In this document: piece by piece, positions 1-9,233 of the stretch
How the letters are laid out: each line of letters starts with the position of its first letter
Numbering within the stretch: the first letter of the stretch is position 1
NCBI GenBank assembly: GCA_040393065.1
Contig: JBEBUW010000009.1
Span: 1-64,000, forward strand
Source of the DNA: JACCWM01 sp040393065
GTDB lineage: Bacteria; Myxococcota_A; Bradymonadia; Bradymonadales; Bradymonadaceae
DNA: 64,000 bases
Direction: 5' to 3'
Made by a program: the position numbers and the translations under genes
Notes under the pieces: generated by a model
Database searches by the model: none
What the model was told of the DNA's origin: nothing
The model's input: the letters and a program-made list of their open reading frames with translations, nothing else

Positions 1-499
1 AAAAAAGAAGAAAAATTTTGCAGTGACGAGGCTCAAGTGCGTAAAAATTCTGGCAAAAAATTATAGAAAATTCTGAAAATGTAGAAATTTCTACATTTCT
101 ACGAATTTTAGCCGGGCCAGAAATTTCTGTAGGAAACGTCAGGACACGAGAAGACATAGAAAATCCGGACTGGCTCGATTGCCCCCGGCCAACTGAAAAC
201 CTCCTGTATACACAGGCCGGCTCGGCTGATTCGTTTCCAGAAAATTGCCCGGTCCTCAAAACCAGGCCCGCAAACAGTCATCGTTTGCAAAAGATATGTT
301 GGACGATGAGGCCTCCGGGCTCGTGCTGAACCTCTCGGTTCGGCCTTCAGGGCAAGCCCTGGCAGAATCGGCCAATCGTGGTTTCCTACAGGCGTAGCGG
401 GACTCTGGTTCCAGCGGAGCTTGTTTGCGGGCCACGAGGTGTGCGAGGGTTTTCGGGAACTTTTGGGACGGTGAAAATCAGGTGTGGAGGGTAGAGGCA
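1..499. other. Gene-free left edge with several inverted repeats
   Basis: No convincing gene is seen. The stretch holds a perfect 22-bp palindrome (77-98) and two 11-bp inverted pairs. CTGTAGGAAAC at 127-137 matches GTTTCCTACAG at 381-391, and GGCCCGCAAAC at 265-275 matches GTTTGCGGGCC at 423-433. Short local hairpins such as AGGGCAAGCCCT (around 350) lie between them. This could be a structured RNA, a decayed mobile element or regulatory DNA. I do not recognise the conserved cores of RNase P RNA, tmRNA or SRP RNA. An open minus-strand frame across it shows no protein-like composition. Confidence 0.5.
77..98. repeat. Perfect 22-bp palindrome
   Basis: The half-site AAATGTAGAAA is followed directly by its exact reverse complement. 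It sits in an AT-rich stretch about 400 bp upstream of the first gene. It could be a dimeric repressor operator or a small hairpin; no adjacent gene decides this. Confidence 0.6.
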
Positions 500-880
500 A
501 TGGGTAAATGGGCGGTAATGGGAGCGATTTTCGGGATGTTGCGTCTGGTTGCGGCCTGTGCGCCGGAGGCGGATGGACCGAGTCATGAGACCTGTGCTCT
601 TTTGCAGGATCGGAAGGCGTGCCTTGCTGCGGGGTGCACGGATTTCAAAAGCGCGAAATTTGGTCGTTTCGAAGGTGAGGTTTGTTGGCTGGAGCAGGAA
701 ATTGTTCCGGTTTGCGTGGTTCGTGAGGTGAGTCGGGGTGTCGAAAACAATGCGCAGCAGGGGTATCAGCGAACGGATGAGGACGGACACAAAGTCGTGA
801 TGCTGCTGGATTCTGATGTAGATGCGTTGAAGGGGTGGAGCCGCTGCGAGCGGGATTCCCATTGTGGCTGTAGCGGGTGA
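500..880 (+). CDS. Small Cys-rich lipoprotein, function unknown
   Basis: The predicted protein has 126 residues. An N-terminal hydrophobic segment ends in the lipobox-like LVAAC, so the product is probably exported and lipid-anchored. The mature part has many Cys residues (CALLQDRKACLAAGC and a C-terminal CERDSHCGCSG), which suggests disulfides in the cell envelope. The frame is open from an ATG at 425, but the ATG at 500 places the signal peptide at the N-terminus and is preferred. I do not recognise a domain. Short Cys-rich lipoproteins of this kind are common in Myxococcota-like genomes. It converges on the EamA-type gene with a gap of only 3 bp. Confidence 0.6.
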   Translation: MGKWAVMGAIFGMLRLVAACAPEADGPSHETCALLQDRKACLAAGCTDFKSAKFGRFEGEVCWLEQEIVPVCVVREVSRGVENNAQQGYQRTDEDGHKVVMLLDSDVDALKGWSRCERDSHCGCSG

Positions 881-883
881 GGA

Positions 884-1318
884 TCAGCGCGTGGCGTCCC
901 AGGCCATGGTGGCGACGCCGAGGATGATGAGGGCGATGGCGGCGAGTTGGGTGGCGGAGACGTCTTCGCGGAGCAGGGTGATGCCGAGGCCGGTGGTGAC
1001 GATGAGGGAGCCGCCGATGATGAGGGGGTTGCCGAGGGCGACGGGGATGCCGCGGCCGTAGACGTAGAAGGTGAGCATTTCGACCAGGCCGATGGCGACG
1101 CCGGCCAGCACGGCCAGGAAGATGCCGCGGTTGGTGACGTGGATGTCGGTGGTGGTGGAAAATCGCAGGTAAAGTAGAACGGCCAGGCCGAGGAAGGCGG
1201 CGACGAATTGCAGAATGACGGCGCCGAGCACGGCGTTGATATGGTCGGCGGAGAGCTTGATGAAGACGTTGTAGAGACCGAACATCAGGGCGGCCAGGGC
1301 AAGGAGCCAGTATGTCAT
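884..1318 (-). CDS. EamA/DMT-type membrane protein (single EamA unit)
   Basis: The 144-residue protein is almost entirely hydrophobic, with about five predicted membrane helices. Its pattern is that of one EamA (drug/metabolite transporter) repeat: an N-terminal helix with FGLYNVFIKLSA, and a C-terminal part containing GNPLIIGGSLIVTTGLG and a final helix ending ILGVATMAWD. Classical DMT carriers have two EamA units in about 300 residues, so this half-size version would need to dimerise, like SMR-type or paired EamA proteins. A TTG at 1366 extends the frame, but the ATG at 1318 begins right before the first helix. The substrate cannot be told. Confidence 0.7.
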   Translation of the reverse strand: MTYWLLALAALMFGLYNVFIKLSADHINAVLGAVILQFVAAFLGLAVLLYLRFSTTTDIHVTNRGIFLAVLAGVAIGLVEMLTFYVYGRGIPVALGNPLIIGGSLIVTTGLGITLLREDVSATQLAAIALIILGVATMAWDATR

Positions 1319-1457
1319 GGTTTTTGATAAATTGAGGGAGGGGATGTAAGGGCGGACCTGGAGCAAAGTACTTGCGTGGTTTGGGTGTATTATAAAATGC
1401 GGCCTGGATATAGGGAAGATAAAGGTAGGTCTCGCGCGAGGCGGCGAGGGTAAAGAA

Positions 1458-2690
1458 TTGAAAGGAAAGGACGAAGGACTGGCAGAGGTAGTTCTGGTGT
1501 TGGAACAGGAAGTTTCGGAAAGGATTGTGGGGCGGGCGCGGGCGCTGGGGTTTGATGCGGTGGCGATTGTGCGGGCGCAGCGTCTGGTGCGGGGCTCAGC
1601 GTATGTGGAGTGGTTGTCGGAGGGGCGGCACGGGGAGATGGGGTTTATGGAGAATTACCAGGATTTGCGGGTCGATCCGCAGGTGCTGGAGCCGGGGACG
1701 AAGAGTGTGGTGGTGGTTTTGAAGAATTATCATCGAGGGCCGGACCGGATAGGTGATGGTTTGCGGGTGGCGCGGTATGCGCACGGCGATGATTATCATG
1801 ATGTTTTGCGGGCGCGGTTGCGGGAGCTGGGCGCGTTTATTTATGCGGAGACGGGTTCGGAGGTGGGGACGCGTTCGGCGGTGGATACGGCGCCGCTTTT
1901 GGAGCGCGATCTGGCGGCGATGGCGGGACTCGGGTGGGTGGGCAAGAACGCGATGTTGATTCATCCGGAGCTGGGTTCGTTTACGTTCATTGCGGAAGTT
2001 CTGGTGGGCGTGGAGCTGGCGGCGACGGATGTGCCGGTGGTGGAGCGGTGCGGGAGTTGTTCGCGGTGCATTGACGGGTGTCCGACCGGGGCGATTGTGA
2101 GTCCGTATATTATCGATGCCCGGCGGTGTATTTCGTATCTGACGATTGAGCTCAGGGGGCCGATTCCGCGGGAGTTGCGGCGGTTGATGGGCGATTTTTT
2201 GTATGGCTGCGATCTGTGTCAGTCGGTGTGTCCATGGAATCGCAAGGCGCCCAGTACGGATGATCCGGCGTTTGTGGCCAGGGCTACGTATGAGGGGTTG
2301 TCGGCGGTGGATTTGTTGGAGATGAGTGACGCGGCGTATGCGGAGACGTTTCGCAGGTCGGCGATTAAGCGGGCGAAGCGACGGGGATTGTTGCGAAACG
2401 CTGCGGTGGTGCTGGGGAATACGGCTCAGATAGGGGATGGGCGCGTGGTGGCGTGTTTGCAGGCGCGGCTTGTTGCGGAGCATGAACCGCTGGTGCGCGG
2501 GCATGTGGCCTGGGCGCTGGGGGAGATTGTGCGGCGGGCTGGTTTTTTGACCGAGAGTAGGTCGAATAACCTGGTGGAAAACCTGGCGGCAGCTGGCGAA
2601 GTCGTGGAGGTGTTGCAGACTGCGCTGGCTGCCGAGCAGGATGCGTATGTGCAGGAGGAAATTCGCGCTGCGTTGGAAGGAAACGGGTGA
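1458..2690 (+). CDS. queG: Epoxyqueuosine reductase QueG
   Basis: QueG carries out the last step of queuosine synthesis, reducing epoxyqueuosine to queuosine in the wobble position of GUN tRNAs; the family uses cobalamin and two [4Fe-4S] clusters. The 410-residue protein shows the family core: an N-terminal B12-binding part with VDTAPLLERDLAAMAGLGWVG, and Cys motifs CGSCSRCIDGCPTGAI and CDLCQSVCPWN that ligate the clusters, with another Cys in RRCISYL. The C-terminal 120 residues are helical and HEAT-like, as in longer QueG proteins. The start taken is a TTG at 1458; a GTG at 1497 is an alternative, as no strong ribosome site decides. It converges on the SDR gene 4 bp away. Confidence 0.93.
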   Translation: MKGKDEGLAEVVLVLEQEVSERIVGRARALGFDAVAIVRAQRLVRGSAYVEWLSEGRHGEMGFMENYQDLRVDPQVLEPGTKSVVVVLKNYHRGPDRIGDGLRVARYAHGDDYHDVLRARLRELGAFIYAETGSEVGTRSAVDTAPLLERDLAAMAGLGWVGKNAMLIHPELGSFTFIAEVLVGVELAATDVPVVERCGSCSRCIDGCPTGAIVSPYIIDARRCISYLTIELRGPIPRELRRLMGDFLYGCDLCQSVCPWNRKAPSTDDPAFVARATYEGLSAVDLLEMSDAAYAETFRRSAIKRAKRRGLLRNAAVVLGNTAQIGDGRVVACLQARLVAEHEPLVRGHVAWALGEIVRRAGFLTESRSNNLVENLAAAGEVVEVLQTALAAEQDAYVQEEIRAALEGNG

Positions 2691-2693
2691 GGC

Positions 2694-3467
2694 TTAGAGG
2701 GTTACGCCGCCGTCGACGTCGATGCATCGTCCGGTGAAGTAGTCGCATTCGATGATGAAGCGGACGGCCTGGTAGATTTCGAAGGGAGTGCCGACGCGGC
2801 GAAGGGGCACGCCTTTGAGCATGGCTTCGAGCATTTCGGGGCGCATGCCTTGCAGGATCGGGGTGTCGACAAATCCGGGGGCGACGGCGCCGACGCGGAT
2901 GCCGTACCTGGCGAGTTCTTCGCCCCAGAGTTTGGTGTCGGCGATGAGTCCGGCTTTGGCGGCGGAGTAGTTGGACTGGCCCTGGTTTCCGTGGCGTGCG
3001 ACGGAGCTGATGTTGACGATGACGCCGGGTTTGATGTCGTTTTCGAGCATGTGCGCGGCGACTTCGCGGGTGCACAGAAACGGTCCGGTGAGGTCGATGT
3101 CGATGACTTTTTGCCAGTTTTCGAGGCTCATGCGATCGATTTTGCCGGTGTCGCGGTTGCGTTTGACGAGCAGGCCGTCGCGGAAGATGCCGGCGTTGTT
3201 GATGAGGGCGTTGACGTGGCCGAAGGCTTCAGCGGCTTTCTGGACGGCGTTGCGGACGTCGTCTTCGATCTGGACCTGGCCGGTGAAGGGGACGATGCGG
3301 CCGGGAAGGTTCTGGTTTTCGCTTTCTTGTTCGAGCGTGGCCAGGGCTTCGGCGTTGACGTCAAAGGCCAGAACGCTTGCGCCGGCTCTGGCCAGTTCGA
3401 GTGCAAAGGTGCGGCCCATACCGTTGGCAGCGCCGGTAACGATGATTTTCAGGTCTTCAATTTTCAT
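2694..3467 (-). CDS. Short-chain dehydrogenase/reductase (FabG-like)
   Basis: This is a classical 257-residue SDR oxidoreductase. The nucleotide-binding TGAANGMGRT lies at 11-20, the structural NNAG at 90-93, and the catalytic Ser154/155, Tyr167 and Lys171 (YSAAK) are intact. An Asp at position 36, after the second beta strand, favours NAD(H) over NADP(H). The chain ends in the common SDR tail with VDGG. The substrate is not evident; it could be a 3-oxoacyl or hydroxyacyl-CoA type enzyme. A good ribosome site (GAGGAG) precedes the ATG at 3467. It is monocistronic, transcribed away from the four-repeat protein gene. Confidence 0.9.
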   Translation of the reverse strand: MKIEDLKIIVTGAANGMGRTFALELARAGASVLAFDVNAEALATLEQESENQNLPGRIVPFTGQVQIEDDVRNAVQKAAEAFGHVNALINNAGIFRDGLLVKRNRDTGKIDRMSLENWQKVIDIDLTGPFLCTREVAAHMLENDIKPGVIVNISSVARHGNQGQSNYSAAKAGLIADTKLWGEELARYGIRVGAVAPGFVDTPILQGMRPEMLEAMLKGVPLRRVGTPFEIYQAVRFIIECDYFTGRCIDVDGGVTL

Positions 3468-3612
3468 TTTCAGCTCCTCGGCCTTGCACTTGACAAGGGC
3501 TTGTAGTTAACGTCTGCGCCCGCAGATGCCATAGCGTCCTGCGAGCAAAGTGTTTTTGTACGAAATTCGATCTATTACAGAATCTTACACCTTACGTAGA
3601 GCGTGATTTATC

Positions 3613-4704
3613 ATGAGTAAGCCGACCTTCAAAGAGATCAGGGACGAAGCCGAATCTATCTATCAGACGTACGATGCGCGTTTTGCAGGAAAATCACGTG
3701 CTACCCGTAACGTGGAGCTGCTCGATGAGTTGATCGAGAAGTTGCAGGGGCTGATTGAGAATGGCCGTACGTTGCAAAATGGCACGCGTGATCCGGCGTT
3801 GATCAGCGTGTTGGAAATGGCCACGGACAATCTGGAAATTTATAAAAAGGAGCGCGCGGCGATTCTCGAAGCGAAGGAGAGTGGTCCGGCGATCGCGGAA
3901 GTGAGCGCGATTATTGTAGACGCGAATCTGGCGTTTTCTGCGTATCACCGCCATTTTGCGGGCAAAGATCGTCGCACGCGTGATCTGGGGCTGATCGATG
4001 AGTTGATTTCCGATCTGGAAGTCATCGAGAAGCGTTTTGAAGAACAAAAAGAGAATGATCCGGACAATGTGGCGACGAACCTGAATATCGTTCAGGAGAA
4101 TCTGCGGCTTTACCGCAATGAGCGCGAGCAAATCGTGCTGGCGCGTCGCAGTGGCACGCAGTCCGAGCGTGGTGATGGGCTGGCGGCGATCGCCAACGGT
4201 CAGTTTAAGATTTACCGCGAGTTGTTTGCGGGCAAGAGCCGTACGTCGCGTCGACCGGAGCTTCTGGAGCGGATGATTGCGCAGCTTGTGCAGGTGCAGC
4301 GTGAGATGCAGGAGCTGGTCAATGGCGGGTATCGCATTGAGTCGCATCGTCGGAATCTCGATATTGTTCGCCAGAATCTGGAAATGTATCGCGGCGAGCT
4401 TAAAGAGATCAAAAAAGTTCGCGGAGAGCTGAGTGCCGAGCAGCTTGCTGGAAATCTGGGAGCGGCTGCGAATCAGACGATGGAACAGTATCGCGAGCAT
4501 TTTGCGGGCCAGGATCGTCGTACGCGTGATCTGGAGTTGCTCAGCGCGCTCTGCGATCAGATGGGCGAGTTGAAGCGGCAGATGAGCGCAATTGCGGCGA
4601 CGGAATCGCTGGAAATGAATGATCGCAACCTGGAGATCGTGACGGATACAGTCGTGATGTATGAGAACGAGTATCGTCAGGTTGAACAGGCTCAGGCGGG
4701 TTGA
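3613..4704 (+). CDS. Four-repeat helical protein, function unknown
   Basis: The 363-residue protein is built from four copies of a unit of about 90 residues. Each unit opens with a conserved block (YDARFAGKSRATR, YHRHFAGKDRRTRD, YRELFAGKSRTSRR, YREHFAGQDRRTRD), continues with a Leu-rich helix (LLDELIEKL-like), and closes with a block of the type NLEIYKKER or NLEMYRGEL. The pattern is helical and charged, with no signal peptide or membrane segment, so the protein is probably a soluble scaffold or coiled bundle. I know no family with this motif. The start is the ATG at 3613, although no clear ribosome site precedes it. glnE follows 44 bp downstream on the same strand. Confidence 0.8.
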   Translation: MSKPTFKEIRDEAESIYQTYDARFAGKSRATRNVELLDELIEKLQGLIENGRTLQNGTRDPALISVLEMATDNLEIYKKERAAILEAKESGPAIAEVSAIIVDANLAFSAYHRHFAGKDRRTRDLGLIDELISDLEVIEKRFEEQKENDPDNVATNLNIVQENLRLYRNEREQIVLARRSGTQSERGDGLAAIANGQFKIYRELFAGKSRTSRRPELLERMIAQLVQVQREMQELVNGGYRIESHRRNLDIVRQNLEMYRGELKEIKKVRGELSAEQLAGNLGAAANQTMEQYREHFAGQDRRTRDLELLSALCDQMGELKRQMSAIAATESLEMNDRNLEIVTDTVVMYENEYRQVEQAQAG

Positions 4705-4748
4705 GGTCGGTGATCGTAATGTTGCATTAAACGTGGTTGTGACTGCTC

Positions 4749-7700
4749 ATGGCGCCTATGTCCTGGAATAAAACTTTAGAAGTTTATCTGGAAGGATTGT
4801 TGGCCGTGAGCGGTCAGGACGAACGTTTGCGGCATAGTTTTGCAGCGTTTTGCGAGCTTGTGGACGCGCTGGGTGTGGAGCGTTCGGAGGTGGAGCGGAC
4901 GCTGGAGGTTTTGCAGCGAAGCTCTGCGCAACCCGGCGAGGTTTTGCAGGCAGTGCTTGCACTGGCGGACCGACCCGGGGGGCGCGCGAGTTTGCAGACG
5001 GCGGGGGCGCTGAGGGTTTTTGTGACACTTGCAGCGCAGGGGAGTTATCCGGCGTGGGCGTTGATTCGTCATCCAGAAGAACTGGTTTATCTGACGAATC
5101 AAAAGAACTGTGATGTGATGCTGGGTGGGATTTCGCTGGCTCAGACGTTTTTGCGGGCGATTGAGCAGGGCGCTGCGGACGAGCATCCAGAAGTGCGGTG
5201 GGCGCGGACGTTGCAGGTTTTGCGCCGGGGTAAGTTGCGGGAATCGCTCGGGGTTTTTTTGTGTGAAGTGGAAGGGGAATCGTCGGTTCGGCAGACCACG
5301 GCGGAGATTGCGGATCTGGCGCAGGCTTGCTTGATGGTGGCGGTTGAGGAGGGGGCGCGTGTGCTGGGGGATGCGTCGTTGGCGGATGATTTTTGTGTGC
5401 TGGGGATGGGAAAACTTGGCGGACGCGAGCTGAATTATAGCTCGGATGTCGATTTGATTTATATCTGTGCGGATGAGGTGGTGCAGGATCCGGAGCGTCG
5501 TCAGCAGATCGATGCGCTGGCGCGGTGGGTGACGGCGGCGATGGATACGACGACGGAGGACGGGTATGTGTTTCGGGTCGATTTGCGGCTGCGTCCGGAG
5601 GGGAGTCTGGGGGCGTTGGTTTTGCCGGTCAGTGGCATGCTTACGTATTATTTGCAGTGGGGGCGGACGTGGGAGCGAAGCGCGATGCTGAAGGCGCGCG
5701 CGGTGGCCGGAAATCTGGCGCTGGGGAAGAAGTTTCTGGAGGGGCTGGAGCCGTTTTTGTTTCGGAAGTATCTGGATTTTTCGGTGATCGACGATCTGCG
5801 TGCGATGAAACAGATGGTGAATGAGAACGCGCAGCTTTCGGCGACGATGGGATTGCCGACGCTTCCGGCGGGGAATTTTCGCGGGGGAAAGGCGGGGGAG
5901 AGATTGCCCGATGCGTCCGGGGCTGGTGAGCCCGGGCGTCGAAGTGGCTCTTTGAAAGAGCGTCTTTTGGGGCAGTTGCAGTCGCAGGGTGTGCGTGTGC
6001 CGCGTACTTCGTCTTCGTCGTCTTCGTCGTCTTCGTCGTCTTCAGGTTTCAGGCAGAAACGGATTGAGGAGTCTGAACGCAATGTGGTGCAGAACGTAGT
6101 GCAGAACGGGGCACGAAATCCGGGTCGGGAAGAAGTTTCGGAGTCCTTTTCGCCCGGGTGGGACGTCAAAATTGGTGTGGGTGGGATTCGGGAAATCGAG
6201 TTTTTTGTGCAGGCTTTGCAGCTTGTGCACTGTGGGACGCGTCCGGGATTGCGGGTGCGTAGCACGTTGGATGCGCTCGATCGGTTGTTGTATGCAGGGC
6301 TTTTGAGTCATGAAGATCACGCAAGTCTTGCGGATGCGTACGATTTGTTTCGGCGGCTCGAGCATCGGGTGCAGATGCAGCACGATCGTCAGGATCATAG
6401 ATTGCCGGCGGATGAAGAGGGATTTCGTGCGTTGAGTGCGCGGATGGGATATTCGGCGGACAGATTGCGTGAGGAGATCGGGCGGTGTCGCTCGCAGGTT
6501 TCGGCGATGTTCGGGCGTTTGTTCTGGGATTCGGAGCGGTTGAGCGATCAGCCTACGGTGGGGGAGCAGCGGCCGGCGGAAGTGGCCACGGTGTTGGCGG
6601 CGCCGCCAGATCAGCTTCATGCGCCGGCTATTTTAGCGGCGCTGCGGGAGCTCGGGTTTCAGCGTCCGCGACAGGTGGCCGGTCAGCTTCAGATTTTGCG
6701 GGAAAAGTCGTACGGACCGTTCGCTTTGCATGAGCGATTTAAGCACGGCGAGCTTGCGGCGTATTTGTTCGACGCTTGCCGGGCGGCGCCGGATGCAGAT
6801 CAGGCATTTAGTTTTTTGACGCGTTTGTTTACGACGGTGGGTGACCAGCCTGGCTATTATCGGATGTTGTTCGAAAATCCGCATGCAGCGCGTTTGCTCT
6901 TGCACGTGTTTGGTTCGAGTCGGCTGTTGTCGAACATTTTGTTGCGCGAGCCAGAGATGTTTGAACGGCTGGTGAGTGTGGGCACGGCGGCAATCTGGCG
7001 CGAGCGGGAGGAAATTAGCGGAGAGCTGGAAAGAAGGCTGCGCGGGGTGGACGATCCGGATCGGAGATTTGGACGGATGCGGCGTTTTCAGCAAGAGGAG
7101 ACGTTGCGCATTGCGCTGCATGAGATTGCCGGGGCGAGTAGCATTGAGCAGACGACGCGGCAGTTGAGTTTTGTGGCGGAGAGCGTGATTGATGCTGCGT
7201 TGCAGGAGGTGATTCTGGGGCTGGGCGCGCGTTTGCCGGCCGAGGGGCGTGCACTGCTTGTGCCGGAAAAATTGCCGCTGGTTGTGCTGGGGATGGGAAA
7301 GTTGGGCGGGCAGGAACTGAGCTTTGGCAGCGATCTGGACATGATTTTTGTGTACGAGGCGGATGAGGCGCTGGGGCTGGATCCTGTGTTTTTTACGCGT
7401 CTGGCACAGCGTTTGATTCGGGCGTTGTCATCGACGACGGACGCGGGAAGTTTGTACGACGTGGATATGCAGCTGCGGCCGTCGGGCGCGCAGGGAACGC
7501 TTGTGGTCAGTGTTGGCGCGCTGGAAGCGTATCATGCGTCGGCTGCCGAACTGTGGGAGCGTCAGGCGTTGCTGCGTGCGCGGCCGCTTACGGGGCGCGC
7601 CGATTTGCGGGCGCGGGTTTTGGAGTTGCGTGCGGAGTTTGCCTTTGAGCGGGCGCTGCCAGAGGACGCGAGAGCGCAGATGTTGGCGATGCGCGCGCAG

Positions 7701-8144
7701 ATGAATGAGGCAGCGCATGTGGGGAGTTCTGGTGTGGTGGATATCAAGCTGAGTCCGGGGGGATTGGTGGATATTGAGTTTTTGACGCAATATTTGCAGC
7801 TGCGTTTTGGGCGCGATGCAGCAGCGGATGATGATGCACGGAGCCAGAATACGCTGATCGCGTTGCGAGGGTTGGAGCAAAACGAGACGTTGAGAAAGAC
7901 GTATCCGGGGCTCAACTTTTCTGCACTTCGGCGAGATTATCGTTATTTGCGGCGTGTGGAAGCGCGGCTTCGGATGAGTGATATTCGGGCGGACAGCAGG
8001 CTTCCGGAAGAGGAAGAGGCGATTCGCGTTCTGGCGCGTCGGCTGGGATTTCAGGGGGCGCAGGCAGGCTGGCAGCTTCGCCATGAGCTGGATCAATTGC
8101 AGTTACGAGTACGTGCAACGTATGAGGAAGTTTTCCGTACTTGA
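4749..8144 (+). CDS. glnE: Glutamine synthetase adenylyltransferase/deadenylase GlnE
   Basis: GlnE attaches and removes AMP on glutamine synthetase in response to nitrogen status. Both nucleotidyltransferase halves are present: GMGKLGGRELNYSSDVDLI at about 219-237 (deadenylase half) and GMGKLGGQELSFGSDLDMI at about 848-866 (adenylylase half). Each is followed by a PII-uridylyltransferase-like helical domain with the IGVGGIREIEFF-type motif. At 1131 residues it is longer than the usual roughly 950. Most of the excess is an insert at about 368-468 in the first half, rich in Gly, Ser and Arg with a run of about 12 Ser, falling just before the GGIREIEFF motif. The catalytic motifs look intact, so the protein is probably active. 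An ATG at 4758 is an alternative start. Confidence 0.92.
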   Translation: MAPMSWNKTLEVYLEGLLAVSGQDERLRHSFAAFCELVDALGVERSEVERTLEVLQRSSAQPGEVLQAVLALADRPGGRASLQTAGALRVFVTLAAQGSYPAWALIRHPEELVYLTNQKNCDVMLGGISLAQTFLRAIEQGAADEHPEVRWARTLQVLRRGKLRESLGVFLCEVEGESSVRQTTAEIADLAQACLMVAVEEGARVLGDASLADDFCVLGMGKLGGRELNYSSDVDLIYICADEVVQDPERRQQIDALARWVTAAMDTTTEDGYVFRVDLRLRPEGSLGALVLPVSGMLTYYLQWGRTWERSAMLKARAVAGNLALGKKFLEGLEPFLFRKYLDFSVIDDLRAMKQMVNENAQLSATMGLPTLPAGNFRGGKAGERLPDASGAGEPGRRSGSLKERLLGQLQSQGVRVPRTSSSSSSSSSSSSGFRQKRIEESERNVVQNVVQNGARNPGREEVSESFSPGWDVKIGVGGIREIEFFVQALQLVHCGTRPGLRVRSTLDALDRLLYAGLLSHEDHASLADAYDLFRRLEHRVQMQHDRQDHRLPADEEGFRALSARMGYSADRLREEIGRCRSQVSAMFGRLFWDSERLSDQPTVGEQRPAEVATVLAAPPDQLHAPAILAALRELGFQRPRQVAGQLQILREKSYGPFALHERFKHGELAAYLFDACRAAPDADQAFSFLTRLFTTVGDQPGYYRMLFENPHAARLLLHVFGSSRLLSNILLREPEMFERLVSVGTAAIWREREEISGELERRLRGVDDPDRRFGRMRRFQQEETLRIALHEIAGASSIEQTTRQLSFVAESVIDAALQEVILGLGARLPAEGRALLVPEKLPLVVLGMGKLGGQELSFGSDLDMIFVYEADEALGLDPVFFTRLAQRLIRALSSTTDAGSLYDVDMQLRPSGAQGTLVVSVGALEAYHASAAELWERQALLRARPLTGRADLRARVLELRAEFAFERALPEDARAQMLAMRAQMNEAAHVGSSGVVDIKLSPGGLVDIEFLTQYLQLRFGRDAAADDDARSQNTLIALRGLEQNETLRKTYPGLNFSALRRDYRYLRRVEARLRMSDIRADSRLPEEEEAIRVLARRLGFQGAQAGWQLRHELDQLQLRVRATYEEVFRT
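6009..6044 (+). repeat. Serine-codon microsatellite inside glnE
   Basis: Twelve consecutive Ser codons built from repeats of TCG and TCT form a 9-bp-period microsatellite. It lies within the low-complexity insert of GlnE. Such tracts can change length by slippage in steps that keep the frame or break it. Confidence 0.85.
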
Positions 8145-8309
8145 GCAGGTTCTGGGTGCGGCGCACCTTGCATGGGACGGTACTTTCGTTGCCAATCAAG
8201 GTGTGATACTTGCCTTGGGAAACGCGTTAGACATCGGAAGTTGCGCGTCGATTTTGCGATGTCCGATTCGATTGATGGATTAACAGTCATTCAAATGTAA
8301 GGAGATGAT

Positions 8310-9233
8310 GTGGCAATCACAGCAGATAAGATCTGGATGGACGGCAAGCTGGTGGACTTTGAGGATGCCAATATACACGTTCTCTCCCATACGCTGCATT
8401 ATGGTCTGGGCGCATTTGAGGGCATTCGCTGCTATAAGCGAGCCGATGGGCGCTCCGCGATTTTCCGACTTCGCGAACATATCAAACGCCTCTTTGAGAG
8501 TTGTCATATTTGTCTGATCGATGTGCCGTATACACAGGCGGAAATCGAGCAGGCATGTATCGACACAGTTCGTGAAAACGGATTTGAGAGCTGCTACTTG
8601 CGGCCGATCGTGTTTCTAGGGCATGGCGAAATGGGACTGGGGGCGATGAGCAACCAGGTTCGCGTCGCGGTGATTGCCTGGAACTGGGAGTCGTATCTGG
8701 GCGAAGAAGGCGTACGCAACGGGATTCGCGCGAAGGTTTCAAGCTTCAATCGCCACAGTGTAAATTCCGCGATGGTGAAAGGAAAAATCACCGGGCAGTA
8801 CGTGAACAGCGTACTTGCCAAGCGTGAAGCGATGGCCATGGGCTACAAAGAAGCGATTATGCTCGACAGCGAGGGCTACGTTTCGGAGTGCTCCGGCGAG
8901 AACATTTTTGTGGTCAAAGACGGCGAAATTATTACCACGCCTCAGGGAAGCTCAATTCTCGGCGGCATTACTCGCCATACGCTGATTACGCTGGCTGAAG
9001 AGCGTGGCTACAAGATTACGGAAGCACGTTTTACGCGTGATATTGTGTACTGCGCTGACGAAGTTTTCATGACCGGAACAGCTGCAGAAGTTACGCCTGT
9101 GCGCGAAGTTGATGATCGAAAAATCGGAACGGGCGCTCCTGGTCCGATTACGATCGATCTGCAAAACGCGTATTTCGATCAAGTTCGCGGCAGTGCTGAC
9201 AATCATCCGGAATGGTTGGCATACATTCAGTAA
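8310..9233 (+). CDS. ilvE: Branched-chain amino acid aminotransferase
   Basis: This PLP enzyme interconverts Leu, Ile and Val with their 2-oxo acids using glutamate/2-oxoglutarate. The 307-residue length is typical of class IV aminotransferases. Signatures seen: HTLHYGLGAFEGIR at 27-40, the PLP lysine K159 in MVKGKITGQY, GYVSECSGENIF, and DEVFMTGTAAEVTPVREVD. The start is a GTG at 8310 with a strong ribosome site, AAGGAG, at 8299-8304. It has its own 165-bp upstream gap, so it is probably not cotranscribed with glnE. It should act in both synthesis and breakdown of branched-chain amino acids. Confidence 0.95.
   Translation: MAITADKIWMDGKLVDFEDANIHVLSHTLHYGLGAFEGIRCYKRADGRSAIFRLREHIKRLFESCHICLIDVPYTQAEIEQACIDTVRENGFESCYLRPIVFLGHGEMGLGAMSNQVRVAVIAWNWESYLGEEGVRNGIRAKVSSFNRHSVNSAMVKGKITGQYVNSVLAKREAMAMGYKEAIMLDSEGYVSECSGENIFVVKDGEIITTPQGSSILGGITRHTLITLAEERGYKITEARFTRDIVYCADEVFMTGTAAEVTPVREVDDRKIGTGAPGPITIDLQNAYFDQVRGSADNHPEWLAYIQ

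Noticed and set aside
108..500. A 130-codon minus-strand frame at the left edge
   Set aside because: No ribosome site and no protein-like composition; the region is better explained by inverted repeats.
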